Assembly (NCBI GenBank): GCA_032988165.1 | Contig: JANTQF010000130.1 | Span: 27,160-91,159, forward strand | Length of the DNA: 64,000 bases | From: Emmonsiellopsis sp. PD_33 | Taxonomy: Eukaryota > Ascomycota > Eurotiomycetes > Onygenales > Ajellomycetaceae | Reading direction: 5' to 3' | Shown: piece by piece, positions 1-10,431 of the stretch | Layout of the letters: every line of letters starts with the position of its first letter | Position numbering within the stretch: the stretch's first letter is position 1 | The notes under the pieces: model-generated | What the model was told of the DNA's origin: nothing | Databases searched by the model: none | Seen by the model: the letters and a program-made list of their open reading frames with translations, nothing else | Made by a program: the position numbers and the translations under genes

Positions 1-559
1 AGCAATTTGGTGATATGATGCGTGTATTGCGTGTATTGTGCCTGGCTTGTTGACTGAGTAGGGCAAACACAGAGGAACCTTGGAAGTACTAAGTAGTAAG
101 CGGTAGGGGTAAACTGTCAATACCTACGTAGGCACCTTAGGAATTGAGCCATAGAGTACGAGGTCTGTGCACCGTACTCTTTTATTAGTCGACAATTGAG
201 AATTTCCGGTGCATGAAGTTACCGGCACGCTGCAGTGGGACCACCTGCATTATTGTGACATTGTGTGACCTCAGATGATCCAGGACCATTGATGTGCCAC
301 TTGAGCGAGCGACCGAAATGAAAGAATGCAGTTCCTGACCAATCATATCCAGTGCCTCAAAGTACAAGTCGGATATTTGCTTGTTGAGCAACGATCAGTG
401 GCAATGGGAGGTCTCTGGTGACTGAGAATTGAGAGTGACATAGCCAGTGTACCAGGGGATCAGGTCCTGGGCGAGGGTTAAGAATAGATTTAGTTGCGGC
501 AAAGCATCACACCTCGAATAGTATCGATCGCCATATAGCAGGGTTACCTCCAAAATATC
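1..559. other. Left-edge stretch without a firm gene
   Basis: No gene here can be supported with confidence. A 68-codon open frame on the minus strand (391 down to 185, ending in a short basic/hydrophobic tail) could be a last exon or a relic. I found no convincing splice acceptor upstream of it and do not recognise the protein. It lies downstream, in the same orientation, of the gene relic at 560-1215, so it may be part of the same decayed locus. Confidence 0.3.
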
Positions 560-1215
560 CAAGATGCCAACGTACCCTACTCATTTAACAATCTCCGTAC
601 ACAACCTCCAACGGCCATCGATACGTAAAATGCCATCCATCATTGAACCTCGACAACCCCCCCCGTACAACCAGGGACGCAACAACGACACCGAAACCCT
701 CATCCAGACCACATTCTCGTCACAGGAACCCTCAACAGGTTCATAAGAGGTCTCATCCGACACCTGCTCCTAGGACAGTCCATGATCCGTCTCTTCAAGC
801 GGTTTCCAGTCCGAATCCACAAGATTGACAAACGTGTGCGTTGACAGCTCCCACCTAGCTCTGGCTCAAGAGGATTATTCTCTATATATGAAGCTCCGCA
901 GCGCCTTGTCGTCAATCTAGAGGAAAAAAATGTACTCCGTATATCTCTGGATATCATGATGCATCCAGTCTTCGGGTGAGAGAGGATCTGCGCGCGGCTG
1001 CTCTGTCTTGTAGGCCCGTGGTGCCCACGCTTTGATGCAGGTGCGGAGCTGGTCTTTTGACGCACCTTCAATGGTGCCGGGTCTTCAATGAAGGTCCATT
1101 CGAGCTTGTCCCGGAGCTTTTTAGGCTGTATCTGTCTGGTGTGACTTGTGGATGAGCGCTGTTTTGAAGGAGTCCCATGTCGTGTCGTCGGTGGAGGAGG
1201 TGCGGTAGATGATCT
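560..1215 (-). pseudogene. Frameshifted relic of an uncharacterised fungal gene
   Basis: Read on the minus strand, three blocks look like former coding sequence but sit in different frames. About 1210-1115 carries a Trp-Asp-Ser-Phe-Lys stretch ending in TAA. About 1125-1070 carries a Leu-Glu-Trp-Thr-Phe-Ile-Glu-Asp stretch. About 1080-925 carries an open run with Gly-Ala-Ser-Lys-Asp-Gln, then Glu-Asp-Trp-Met, then an in-frame TAG just before Ile-Asp-Asp-Lys-Ala-Leu. The order of blocks resembles, from memory, a large family of uncharacterised Eurotiomycete proteins with a conserved 'IDE/IDD' core. At least two frame changes and one stop argue for a dead copy; no conventional intron set repairs it. 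The family assignment is tentative. Confidence 0.4.
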
Positions 1216-1649
1216 AGCCCTATTTATCTTCTTTGCGATGATTGAGCCTCCCTAGGAGTATCTCTTTGTCTGACGGGTATTTGTTTGGCGGGATAATGCG
1301 TCCCTAGCAAGGACACACCTCTAGCCCAAAACGTGCTTTGGTTATGTTTTACACTTGTGACCTTTTCGTCGTAGGAAATTCCTTGTCGATAGCCTGAATG
1401 TTCGATTGTAGACAGGTCGTCAGCCATGCGAACAGGGATGGAGGAAGTCACGTGCACATTCTGCTTACGGAGGCATGATGGTAGGCAGGCACAGTACATA
1501 TCATCCTCGGAATACTCTTTCGTTTTCCCTAGTAATATATACAAGGCTATCAACTATCTAAAAAACACAAAGGGATATAAAACTAATATCAAAAATGCAA
1601 ATAAACCACGGGCAAAAACTCACATATTGGAATTTGACTAGCCCCTTAA
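1216..1649. other. Intergenic, no feature seen
   Basis: Contains only short overlapping open frames on both strands and moderately AT-rich sequence next to the MDM10 stop. It probably holds the MDM10 3' untranslated region. Confidence 0.5.
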
Positions 1650-3049
1650 TTAGGATGAATAGAGCACCGAAACACCAACACTCTTCCAACCATACGAACT
1701 CAAATTCCCCCCAGCACCGGGCCCACCAGCTGCTACAGAAGACGCATGAGATAGCGGTGACCTCGACGTCGGCCCCAGCGCAACACCAGCACTAACGAGT
1801 AACTCCTTAACCCGCCCTTCCCACAACGCACGGATGTTATACGACTGATCCACGCGAACTTTAACCACGGAGTCAGAGGCATGAGTTTCTTTCGAGGTAG
1901 CAAGTTGCTCAAGCTCATGCTTAGGTCGCAATGGAACGGCCGTATCCGGTAGGCCCATCTTCCTCCTCGCCCAAGCCAAATCATCCGCGAACGGGGAACT
2001 TTTATTATGTCTTGACTTGTTGCGCCGCCATAGTTCGCAGCCGGCTACCATTTCGCTTTCCCAGCTGTAGACGTTGAAGCCGAAGCGAGAGCTGAAGGCG
2101 AGGTTTGGAGAGGCGAGCAGGGAGTAGGTGGTTGACATGGAGCCGGTGAGCGGGGTTAGAGTCAGGGTTAATGTGTAGGGGAATGTAGATTGCGGAGAGT
2201 CGGTTGCGGCGGGGAGTGTGGTAAATCGCAGGCCAGTGGACAGACCGACGACAGAGGAGAGGGGCGAGTAATATAATTCTCCACCGGCGGAGAGGAGGGA
2301 GAGTAATGGTTTAGTGGGTTGTGGTCCGCGGTCTTCGGGATTTAGTTTTCTGGGGTCTGGACCGAAATTCCAGAGCCCTTTAAACCCAAGTAACGCATTG
2401 TCTGTGCTAAATAAGAACTCTGAGCTGTATTTGCCGGTGTCGTGAGATATTTGTGTTAATATGGTGGCTTGAGGGGCGGACTTTGACGCCGCGGCACGCG
2501 TTGAGCATAACGCAAGGGAGATTTGTGTGGTGGGTGAAAGGCGGCGGAGAAAAAGGCCCGTTAGGGTGGTAGGGGGTGGGAGATGGAGTGTCGCATGTAA
2601 TAAAGTAGCTTTATTCCTTTTTTCGTCGTCAATGGTACTGTCCTGGCCGTCCGGTGTCGGGTATGTGCGGGGCTGAGAGGGGGGATAGACTTGTCGATAT
2701 CCAGGAACCAGCTCTCGGAGGGGTATCAACGTGCTTTTACTGGGGGTATCGCTAAGAGGGAGAGTTGTAAATAGGTAGGATATGGAGCCATCAATCAATC
2801 CCACGGTCCCGAGAGTATATGTCGTTGCGAATTGCGGCGTGGAAAGGGATGATATGTTGACTTTTAGCCGTTCGGGCGTTGAGAAATCAAGAAGTGCTAT
2901 CCAGGAACATGAGTATAAAGAGCATTTCAAGCGACAAGAAGCAACGACATACCATTAGCTGTCGCAGTCAACTGCGAATAAGAACTGTCGCGATTCCATC
3001 TCGACGCTTCGGAGAAGGCAAGCTGGATATAGTCCATGAAATCACGCAT
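1650..3049 (-). CDS. MDM10: Mdm10, mitochondrial outer-membrane beta-barrel of ERMES
   Basis: Two exons: 3049-2953 and 2896-1650, joined across a 56-nt intron (GTATGT...TAG), giving 447 aa. The first exon encodes the conserved N-terminus beginning MRDFMDYIQLAF. The second opens with ALLDFSTPERL and then TYTLGTVGLIDGSISYLF, which I recognise as Mdm10. The family is a porin-like beta-barrel in the mitochondrial outer membrane. It anchors the ER-mitochondria encounter structure with Mmm1, Mdm12 and Mdm34, and also works with the SAM complex in Tom40 and beta-barrel assembly. Length and the Ser/Pro-rich variable inserts (about residues 90-125 and 390-430) fit filamentous ascomycete members. The start is the first ATG of the conserved block; a second in-frame Met (residue 5) is possible. 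It shares a short divergent promoter with MRT4. Confidence 0.93.
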
Positions 3050-3457
3050 TGTCGGAGTAGACGGGTGGTGCCGGTCTCAACAACTCATCCCCTTTCCGTA
3101 GCAGTGCGCGCGGATGTAGCTGAACTCAACAATAAAATTCCGGCCGTTGATATATCCAAAATGCGCGGGTGGACACACCTCGTCCTTGCGATGTCTTCCG
3201 CTATCCAAATGATCGCGGTTGTCGAGCCTGCTTAGCTAATCAAAGCTATTTGCCCAATGCAGACTAGCGCAGATTGCTCTCGTATCAACATTTTTCCATC
3301 CCCGCGAAACTTTGATTTTCGATATCAGCAGAAAAAAAATATCAAAAATTCCCGGCTTGGAGAGAAAACGAAACGATCCGCGAAGGGAGGGCATTTTTAA
3401 AAACAAAATATATTATATACCCCTTTCCTAACCCCAGGCCCGCCTAGAACCGCAACC
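3050..3457. promoter_or_regulatory. Divergent promoter between MDM10 and MRT4
   Basis: About 400 bp separates the two start codons, so the genes must share this regulatory region. It contains a run of A (about 3332-3340) and AT-rich stretches near 3400-3420 just upstream of the MRT4 ATG. No specific operator can be named from sequence alone. Confidence 0.5.
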
Positions 3458-4295
3458 ATGCCCATCTCCAAACGAGCTAAGCTGGTCCACGAGTCCAAAA
3501 CCGCCAAAAAGTCGCACAAGGAGCAGACTCGCAGACTATACGCCAACATCCAAACCGCCGTCGCCGAATATGACCACCTCTTCGTCTTCGCCGTGGATAA
3601 CATGCGAAACACATATCTGAAGGATGTCCGGACTGAATTCTCTGATTCGCGGTACGTTGCACCAAACCGCGCCCGCCCCCCCCCCCATGGCATAGAATTA
3701 CATACACTCCTCATCCCGGACAAAAGATATACTAATAAAACCAAAATACAGCCTCTTCTTCGGTAAAACAAAAGTAATGGCCGTCGCCCTCGGCACCACA
3801 CCAGAAACCGCCTGCGCGCCCAACCTCGAAAAGCTAACCCCGCACCTAACCGGCGCCGTCGGGCTCCTCTTCACCTCCCGCGCCCCCGCCTCCGTCCTCT
3901 CCTACTTCTCCACCTTCCACCCAACCGACTACGCGCGCGCCGGCACCATCACCCCACGCGCCTTCACAATCCCGTCGGGAATCGTGTACGCGCAGGCCGG
4001 CGAGGTGGACGCGGCGCTGGATGAACCGGTTAGCCATACGATTGAGCCGATGTTGAGGAAGTTGGGGGTGCCGACAAGGTTGGTGAAGGGGAAGGTGGTG
4101 TTGGAGATGGAGGGGGGGTATAGGGTTTGTAAGGCGGGGGAGAGACTGGATTCGAGGCAGACGGCGCTGTTGAAGATTTTTGGGTGCAAGGTTGCGGAGT
4201 TTGGGGTGGAGATGAGGTGTTTGTGGGAGAGGGAGAGTGGGGAGGTGAAGGTGCTGGAGGGGAGGGGGGAGGGGATGGAGGTTGATGGGAATTGA
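3458..4295 (+). CDS. MRT4: Mrt4, nuclear 60S ribosome assembly factor (P0/L10-like)
   Basis: Two exons: 3458-3651 and 3752-4295, 245 aa. The junction makes an Arg codon and restores the conserved LFFGKTKVMAVALG stretch after the ORF-breaking intron. The N-terminus MPISKRAKLVHESKTAKK and the QTRRLYANIQ segment match Mrt4. This protein occupies the position of stalk protein P0 on pre-60S particles in the nucleolus and is later exchanged for P0, with help from the phosphatase Yvh1. The L10/P0-type RNA-binding fold covers roughly residues 25-130, followed by the extra domain typical of Mrt4 (about 130-205). Unlike P0 it has no stalk helices or acidic C-terminal tag; it ends in a short Glu/Gly-rich tail. 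Length is close to the yeast protein (236 aa). Confidence 0.93.
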
Positions 4296-5415
4296 TTGGG
4301 GTGGTGTGGATGAGTTGAGATGGGATGGGATATTTTGTGGTCTACGCACGGGTGGGCGGACAGGCATGTTTGGAGTTGGAGTTCATGGCGTTTTTTGCCC
4401 GTTGCTTCTTTTTATCTCTGATCGTGTTTTCTGGGTATTTTTTTTAACTGCTGCCCTGGCGCCGCTTCTGGCAAGATATTTGACTGAGATCGATGATTTT
4501 ACAAAAGAAAATTCCTATATAGATTTATTAAGTCCTGACGACCTTTTTCTTCCTCTACATCAATCCTGCCAGTCAAACTACCTCACCTATACTACCTAAT
4601 GCCTATCATAAACAGAAATTGAGCATAAATGCAGCCTGGGAAATATAGGCATGAGGAAGAAGAGTAAAACCGCAAGCTAGAAACCAACAAAACCAAAACC
4701 ACACCTAGAGGTGGCGGAGATCAATCGCGAAGAATATTCAGCATTGGCCAAATAGCCTCCTTACCTGATCTTACCTCTCAAATCAGTCACTCACTTCTCA
4801 CTTCCACTTCCACCGTGGCAGTAAATTGTTCATTGTTTTTCTTCTTTTCTTTGTCGCCATTTTCTCCTTGTCCATTATAATTCCATTTCCCACCAATATG
4901 CCATACATAAAATACATACTTACCCGCCAAAGGAAAAAATCAGGGGCGTCAAAAAATAAGCGAAATAACAAAACAGTTAAAACATGATAGAAAAGTATCG
5001 AACTGGGGCCCCTTCGAGAAGGGAGAACCAGAAAAAGTAAAAGGAAAATGAAACAAAAATGAAAGCGATACAAAGCCGAATTGGTTGGTATATCTGGGCT
5101 GCTGCCCTCAAGCACGTCACAATTCAAGGGGCTGGCTGGCTACGAACGGAAGATTTCGCGATAAATTTGTATAGTACCTGTGGCGAGAGCGACAATCATT
5201 TGGTTGTTTGCTTGCTCGGCAGAAAGGTTCAAGCAATAGATAGTATCATGATCGACGAAGAGTAATGAACTTTTTGGGGGGCGTTGTTGTCATTGTTGAT
5301 GTTTGTCGTCCACCTTACCCTTGGCGAAACGGGGTGTGAAAGAAAAGAACCGAAGAACCGAAGATACCCACCAACAAACCATGGTTGCGTATAGAAATGA
5401 TAACTATACGGGTGT
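4296..5415. other. Convergent intergenic region MRT4 / U1-70K
   Basis: Sits between the 3' ends of two convergent genes. It has several T-rich and A-rich runs on either strand (4436-4446, 4835-4860, 5122-5150) of the kind found in 3' untranslated regions. No coding exon can be defended. Confidence 0.5.
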
Positions 5416-6958
5416 TCAGTATCTCCTTTTGTTGCGCGGGTCATCGTAGTCGTCACCGTCGTGATGTCTCTTCCGGGAGGAGTAATCATCGTCGCGTCGT
5501 CCATACCTATCCCCCCGGTCCCGATCACGGTCCCTGTCCCGGTGGCTGTCACGGTCCCGATCGCGATCGCGCCGGGGATCTCGTTCGCGGTCCCGATCTC
5601 TGTCTCGTTCACGGTCACGATCACCATATGCGTCGCGAGGTCTTACCGGCTCACGATTGCTTCCTGTAAAACCGCGCGGTTCACGCTCATATCTGCTTCC
5701 ACCACGATGTCCGGCTCTATCATCGAAGCCTGCACCACGCCTAGAATCGCCATACCCACCCATGCTATCGTGTCCATTTTGTGGACCTCCAAAACCACCA
5801 CTGCGTCCACCGCCTGGCCCAGAGGGGGCATTAGGTGGGGGCTGACCGCCAAATCCACCGCGGCCACCAGGTCCACCTTGGTATCCAATGCCACCCCGTC
5901 CACCAAATCCCCGGTCACCGCGGAAGCCGCCACGGAAACCACCTCTGCCGCCGCCAAAGCCACCTCTGAACCCGCCGCCAGGTCCGGCAGGAGCACTGAA
6001 ACCACCCGGACCCATTGGTCGCGCGGGCATGGCTTTGGTATATCCTCGTCCACCCAAGCCGCCGCCAAAGCGACGCGGCTTCCATCCCTTCACAGTACGA
6101 CCGCGTTCAACATCGACCAAGATGCGCCGGTCTTTGATACGGATACCATCTGTCTCTTTGTAGGCCGCTGTACATACCAAGTAATTTCGAAATAGCATTA
6201 GTCATAAGTTTCATTACCTTTCCTCACTGATCCAAATGGGGGATTTGATGACCAAGGAAAATCAAAACAGCAGGGGGGGAGGGGATGGGGGAGGGGTGGC
6301 AATGCGCGGGATTCTGTACCCTTCATATCCTTCTCACGCTCGTAGACGATGAAAGCATATCCCCTGTGGGGCTTCTTGGGGTTCTTCTTTGGGTTGTGGG
6401 TATCTACGACGATGCGAATCTAGCCATGGAATGTTAGTATCAGTTGAGAGGGGAAAAAGTGCAAGGGACAGTGAGGTCTTACCCGCTCGATCGGACCGAA
6501 ACGACCAAATTCCCGCTCCAAATCCGCCTCTGTAGCCTCATAGCTGAGCCGCGACACAAAAAGCGTCTTGAAGGCATCACCCCGGACCTGCGGGTCATTC
6601 TCAGGATTATCTAGATAAAACGACAAAACGTGTCAGCAAAAGAATCCTCCCATATAAGCCAGAATAACAACCCCCCCCCAGCATTCCACTACATACACTC
6701 ATGCAGGCCCTCAGTCAAATGTCTCTCCAGAGCCGCCTTCCTCTCGTCCTTCAGCCTCGCCTTGCGCTGCAGCCAACTCTCCGTGGCGTTGTACGGCACC
6801 TCCTCCGCATATTTCTCCAAATCGCCCAGGAACTGCGCGACGCCACCGATCTCGCTGGGCTTGACGTCGTCGGGGGCTCTGTCGCCGGGCGGGATGTAGC
6901 GCAGCGGCGGACGGGGCGCGAAGAGCGCGAGGAGGTTTGGGGGGAGCTTGTCGGTCAT
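5416..6958 (-). CDS. SNP1: U1 snRNP 70-kDa protein (U1-70K)
   Basis: Four exons: 6958-6697, 6610-6483, 6419-6320 and 6167-5416, giving 413 aa; all three introns are GT-AG and keep frame. Residues 1-100 are the U1-70K N-terminal region that threads over the U1 core and contacts U1C and Sm proteins. The RRM follows, with RNP2 (LFVSRL, residues 104-109) and RNP1 (RGYAFIVYE, from residue 149), which bind U1 stem-loop I. After the conserved DGRRILVDVERG-like block (here DRRILVDVERG) come Gly/Arg-rich repeats (about residues 200-310) and an Arg/Asp/Glu alternating tail that replaces the SR domain of animal homologues. It functions in 5' splice-site recognition. The long + strand frames over the last exon are composition artefacts of the GGX and RD repeats. 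Confidence 0.94.
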
Positions 6959-7355
6959 GGTTCAGGTGTGGCTCGAGGCTGGCTGGGGGTTGATAGTGTC
7001 TAGCAGGCGCACGTCACGAATGCGCGACGACAGGCGTTGCTGGCGCTGCGAGAGTGCAGAAGTCCAGAGACGCGAGCAGGATGAAGTTGGGGTCAGGCAG
7101 CGCGCGAGGACATGGCTTCGCAGGTTGGAAAGAACATTGGAAGGTCGTTGGGCTGAGACTTTGCGGCTGTCGATCACTGCTGTGTTGGGTCTAGCGTGTT
7201 CCTCTGGCTGACTAACGCATGACTAACACGCAGTCCAGCCCCCAGCCAATCAGCACCCGCCATTCCGCTTGGCATCAAAATTGCTCCTCCTCTCACCAAA
7301 AGGTTCCCGACTGCGCAGTTTTCGGATGCTGGAATAAGCCCTCTCAACCACAGCA
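6959..7355. promoter_or_regulatory. Divergent promoter U1-70K / MRPL51
   Basis: About 400 bp between divergent start codons. Open frames here on both strands have no family signal and overlap each other. No specific site identified. Confidence 0.45.
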
Positions 7356-7904
7356 ATGCCTATCCAAGGAGTCCGCGCGGTGACCACCAGCCGAGTATGT
7401 ACTCCCAAATCCCCCCGTGATATCAATTCCTCCGCTCAGGAAAGAAACTAACAACCATCTGCTCCAGAACGGCGTGGGCGCCTTTATCCTCCAATGCAAG
7501 CGGCTCGACTTCCACTACTGCGATTGGGCCGGTAGCTCACGGGGGATGAAGTGAGTACCCATTGCATACCCCTTAAAACCACCCTCCAGATCCACATCTA
7601 ACAACCCCCCAGCGCATTCCTCAAACACACCCTCCCCGCCTTCGCCGCCGCCAACCCGCAGATAGAAATCCACATCTCCCCGCGACCCAAAAAACACCCC
7701 GTCATCCGCGGCCACTACATCAACGGCCGCGAGAAGGCCATTTGCGTGCGCAATCTGGAGAAGGAGCAGGTGCTTGCCAAAGCCACGCTGCTGAAAGAGG
7801 CGAGCGGCGAGAGGCTGAAGAGGGTGAAGAAGCCCGTGTCCAGTGTTACGGAGAGTGTGAGAGGTATTTGGTCGCCGTATCATGGGGATGTGAAGATGGT
7901 GTGA
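7356..7904 (+). CDS. MRPL51: Mitochondrial large-subunit ribosomal protein mL43
   Basis: Three exons, too short for a simple open-frame search: 7356-7394, 7468-7550 and 7613-7904, giving 137 aa. Both introns are GT-AG and phase-consistent. Recognised by NGVGAFILQCKRLDFHYCDWAGSSRGM across exon 2 (compare yeast Mrpl51 with NGVGAF and CNWGGSS), then HYINGREKAICVRNLEK, and the ending SVRGIWSPYHG. The domain is the L51/S25/CI-B8 thioredoxin-like fold of the mitoribosome large subunit. The Lys/Arg content fits an rRNA-contacting protein imported into mitochondria. Length agrees with yeast Mrpl51 (140 aa). Confidence 0.93.
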
Positions 7905-8663
7905 GGGGGTGGTGTTGTGGCCAGCCTACGATGACGGTTGTCCGGGTGGGTGGGGGTAATGTTAGAGGTGGATGGAATGGGATCGGTGGCTATATGTCTT
8001 TTCTATATAGTCGCGGGGACCAATTGGGGAATTTCTATTTCTATTTCCCTCACTCTGGGTTATTTGCATTGTGGTTTTTGTCCTTTTATACCGGGAGTAT
8101 ATACTGTATTTGTTATGTTATGGGTTGGATCGGCGATTTTTAAGGCCTGTCAACATCTCTTTTTTTTTTGTTTGACTCTTTTGCTACATCTGTATATTAG
8201 AATGCATCAATGTTAAGAGCCTCCTTTTGACTCGACCATTTCTAGATTCCGACAAGGTGATTCTGTTAGTGTCGGGAGAATTTGGCCGGGTTGGCGGAAT
8301 ATATCTCTTCTGCCCATAGAATGGTCAAAGGAGTATAGAAAAGAAGATGTTTGCAATTCCACTATCATGAAAAGAAAATATATCAAGCCGGAACTGTAGT
8401 TGCAAAAGAACAGCAAAAAACACCTCCCTCATTACCCCAAAGTATTGTATTACGCCGCCGCCTCCCACCCCCCTATCCATCCCATATGAAAAAAAGAAAA
8501 TTGTCGTTAGTATATGCACAATCATGAATGCTGTTTCCAGAAAGGAAAAAAGAAATGTGGCCCTCGCTATGCTCATAGATAGAAAGAAAAAGACGTTGCC
8601 TCCCGAACAGAAGAAAAAGGAGAAAAAAAAAAAACCAGAAACGGCCAAGTCGTAGTAGAGTGT
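7905..8663. other. Convergent intergenic region MRPL51 / RING gene
   Basis: 3' untranslated and intergenic sequence between convergent genes, with T-runs at about 8159-8170 and A-runs at about 8616-8636. Nothing else is supported. Confidence 0.5.
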
Positions 8664-10009
8664 TTATAGATACATTTGAAACATTGCCCTCGGCTGGCTA
8701 ATGGGCTTCCCACAGTCCGGCACAACGCACTTGGAGAACGGTTTCGTTTTCGTCGGGCTGAGGTTGTTACTCTCTGATCTCTTTCTAGATGAAAGTGCAC
8801 GGTTCTTCGCGCATCGGCCGCAATAGACCTATCAAAAAGATATTGTCAGTTAAATGCCATAGGATAAAGGAAACCTGGGATTTTTATAATCGAGGAGGTT
8901 GGAACATACATGTCCGCACGGCTTCGCAACCCATATCTGCCTCTGCTGCACATCCTCACCCGTCCCCAGTTCGTGATCGCAATTCGGACAAACAACCACA
9001 TCATCCTCGTCAACGGTCCTGGTAAATCCAGGCGGGGGAGCGGGAGGGGCCTCGTATTCTGGCGGTGGTGCCCGTCGTGCCTGTCCAGCTACTCCAAAGC
9101 CAGCCGCCCGATAGTCTAGCTGAATCGGAACATCATCGTCGTCTAGATCAACGGTCAAATCTATGCCGTCGATGGGCCGCTCGCCGATCCAAAATGGTGG
9201 GATGTTGGTATTAAATGCACGAGTAATGTTGCGATTTCGTAACCCAACTTCGTCCCGCAGCACTTCTTGGGGGCGAGAGAAGTCCGCTGGCTGGCCAGTC
9301 CTATGCATTCTCCGAATCATGTCTATCAAACTAGAGCCTCGTAGGGGAGGGGGCGCATCCTGGCGTTGTTGGGTGGCCGCGCGTGAGTGGCTGCGGCGGT
9401 GTTCCTCATCCCGACGGACGGCAGCACTTATGAATTGTACCTCGGGGCTTGAGAGCTGTTGGACTTCGTTGAAGTTTGGAGAGCCGTCTTCTAGTTCAAC
9501 CACATCTGCCATAATGTTCCGTCCAAACCTGGGCGGTCGTGTGGAGCGGTTCGATCTCTGTTGGGCGGGGGGTGTCCGGAGGGTAAGGTCTGAAGTGAGG
9601 GAGTCTGGCTCATCTGTCAAATCGATGACATTTTCCTGTCGAGAGGGAGGAGAAGGAGGTCGAGGAGCAGAAGGAGTCGTCATGACCGGCCGTCGAAAGT
9701 CGTAGCCGTCTCCGGGAAATCTCAGGGCGGGTAAGGGGGGGAGTGTTGGGCGAGTGGCGGAGAAGAAGGACTGCGAGGAGTTGTTCGATCGTGAGGACTC
9801 TCCATAACCCCATGGAGAGGAGCTTCGGCTCTGGGAATGGGAGTCTACCATCTCATGGTGCGGCCGCTGGAAGGACAAAGAAGAGGCTGCGTTAATTGCT
9901 GGTTTGGCTGGTGGTGATGAAGCGAGCGTGGAGGTGGCGGCAAATGAGAGCAACATACCTTTCTGGACTGGCGAGCAGTCAAGACCTGGATGTTCGGGTC
10001 TCCATTCAT
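8664..10009 (-). CDS. RING-finger protein with several SUMO-interacting motifs (STUbL-like)
   Basis: Three exons: 10009-9959, 9866-8910 and 8828-8664, giving 390 aa. The start is chosen because the first exon is in frame only when the 92-nt intron (GTATGT...CAG) is removed; the continuous upstream frame gives a stop when spliced. A C-terminal C3HC4 RING is complete: C310, C313, C334, H336, C339, C342, C370, C375, split by the second intron between H336 and V337. Ahead of it lie hydrophobic-plus-acidic patches typical of SUMO-interacting motifs: VIDLTDE (97-103), VVELED (139-144), VQFIS (160-164), IDLTVDL (252-258). Established STUbLs (Slx5/Slx8, Rfp1/Rfp2, RNF4) combine exactly these parts and ubiquitylate SUMOylated nuclear proteins. 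The STUbL assignment is inference from architecture; it could also be an unrelated nuclear RING E3. Confidence 0.82.
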
Positions 10010-10431
10010 CGTAGACGAATGGCTTGACGCAGCGATGGCAGCGGGCGGGCGAGAACGGAACGGTGGTGGTGATGGTGGTGAGGGGTTGGAGGAGAGAGGT
10101 GAGTGAGGCGAGGTGGAAGTAGATAAATAGTCGAGTCGGGTGTGCTTGGATGCTCTTGGACACCCAACCATCCCACGGTCACTGAGACAGAGCAGAGTAC
10201 GAGCGGGAAAGGGGACGGCTCAGTCTCGTCTAGCTTGCTGCACTATTCGCTATATTTAATCGTTTCGTTTGGATAAGAGAGCCCTGTCGGCCAACATGGA
10301 CCACCCCTGGCTGGATTTCATATTAAGAACTTCGCATTAAATAACTAACCCTTGGACGCCGGCAATTTTAAAACGAAACAGCATAGCAGAAATAACTTAG
10401 AATACAAATGACCGAGAAACAGAAATAGCTA
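10010..10431. other. Intergenic, promoter side of the RING gene
   Basis: Upstream of the RING gene and downstream of PRP19, both on the minus strand. The first 150 bp may be 5' untranslated sequence (pyrimidine-rich on the minus strand). No further feature seen. Confidence 0.4.

Noticed and set aside
5461..6195. 244-codon + strand frame rich in Ser/Thr/Val
   Set aside because: Antisense of the Gly/Arg and Arg/Asp repeats of U1-70K, whose exons are supported by family conservation.
10010..10163. Extended N-terminus for the RING protein (continuous 437-codon frame)
   Set aside because: Requires retaining a 92-nt sequence with good intron signals; the spliced frame from the ATG at 10,009 is cleaner.
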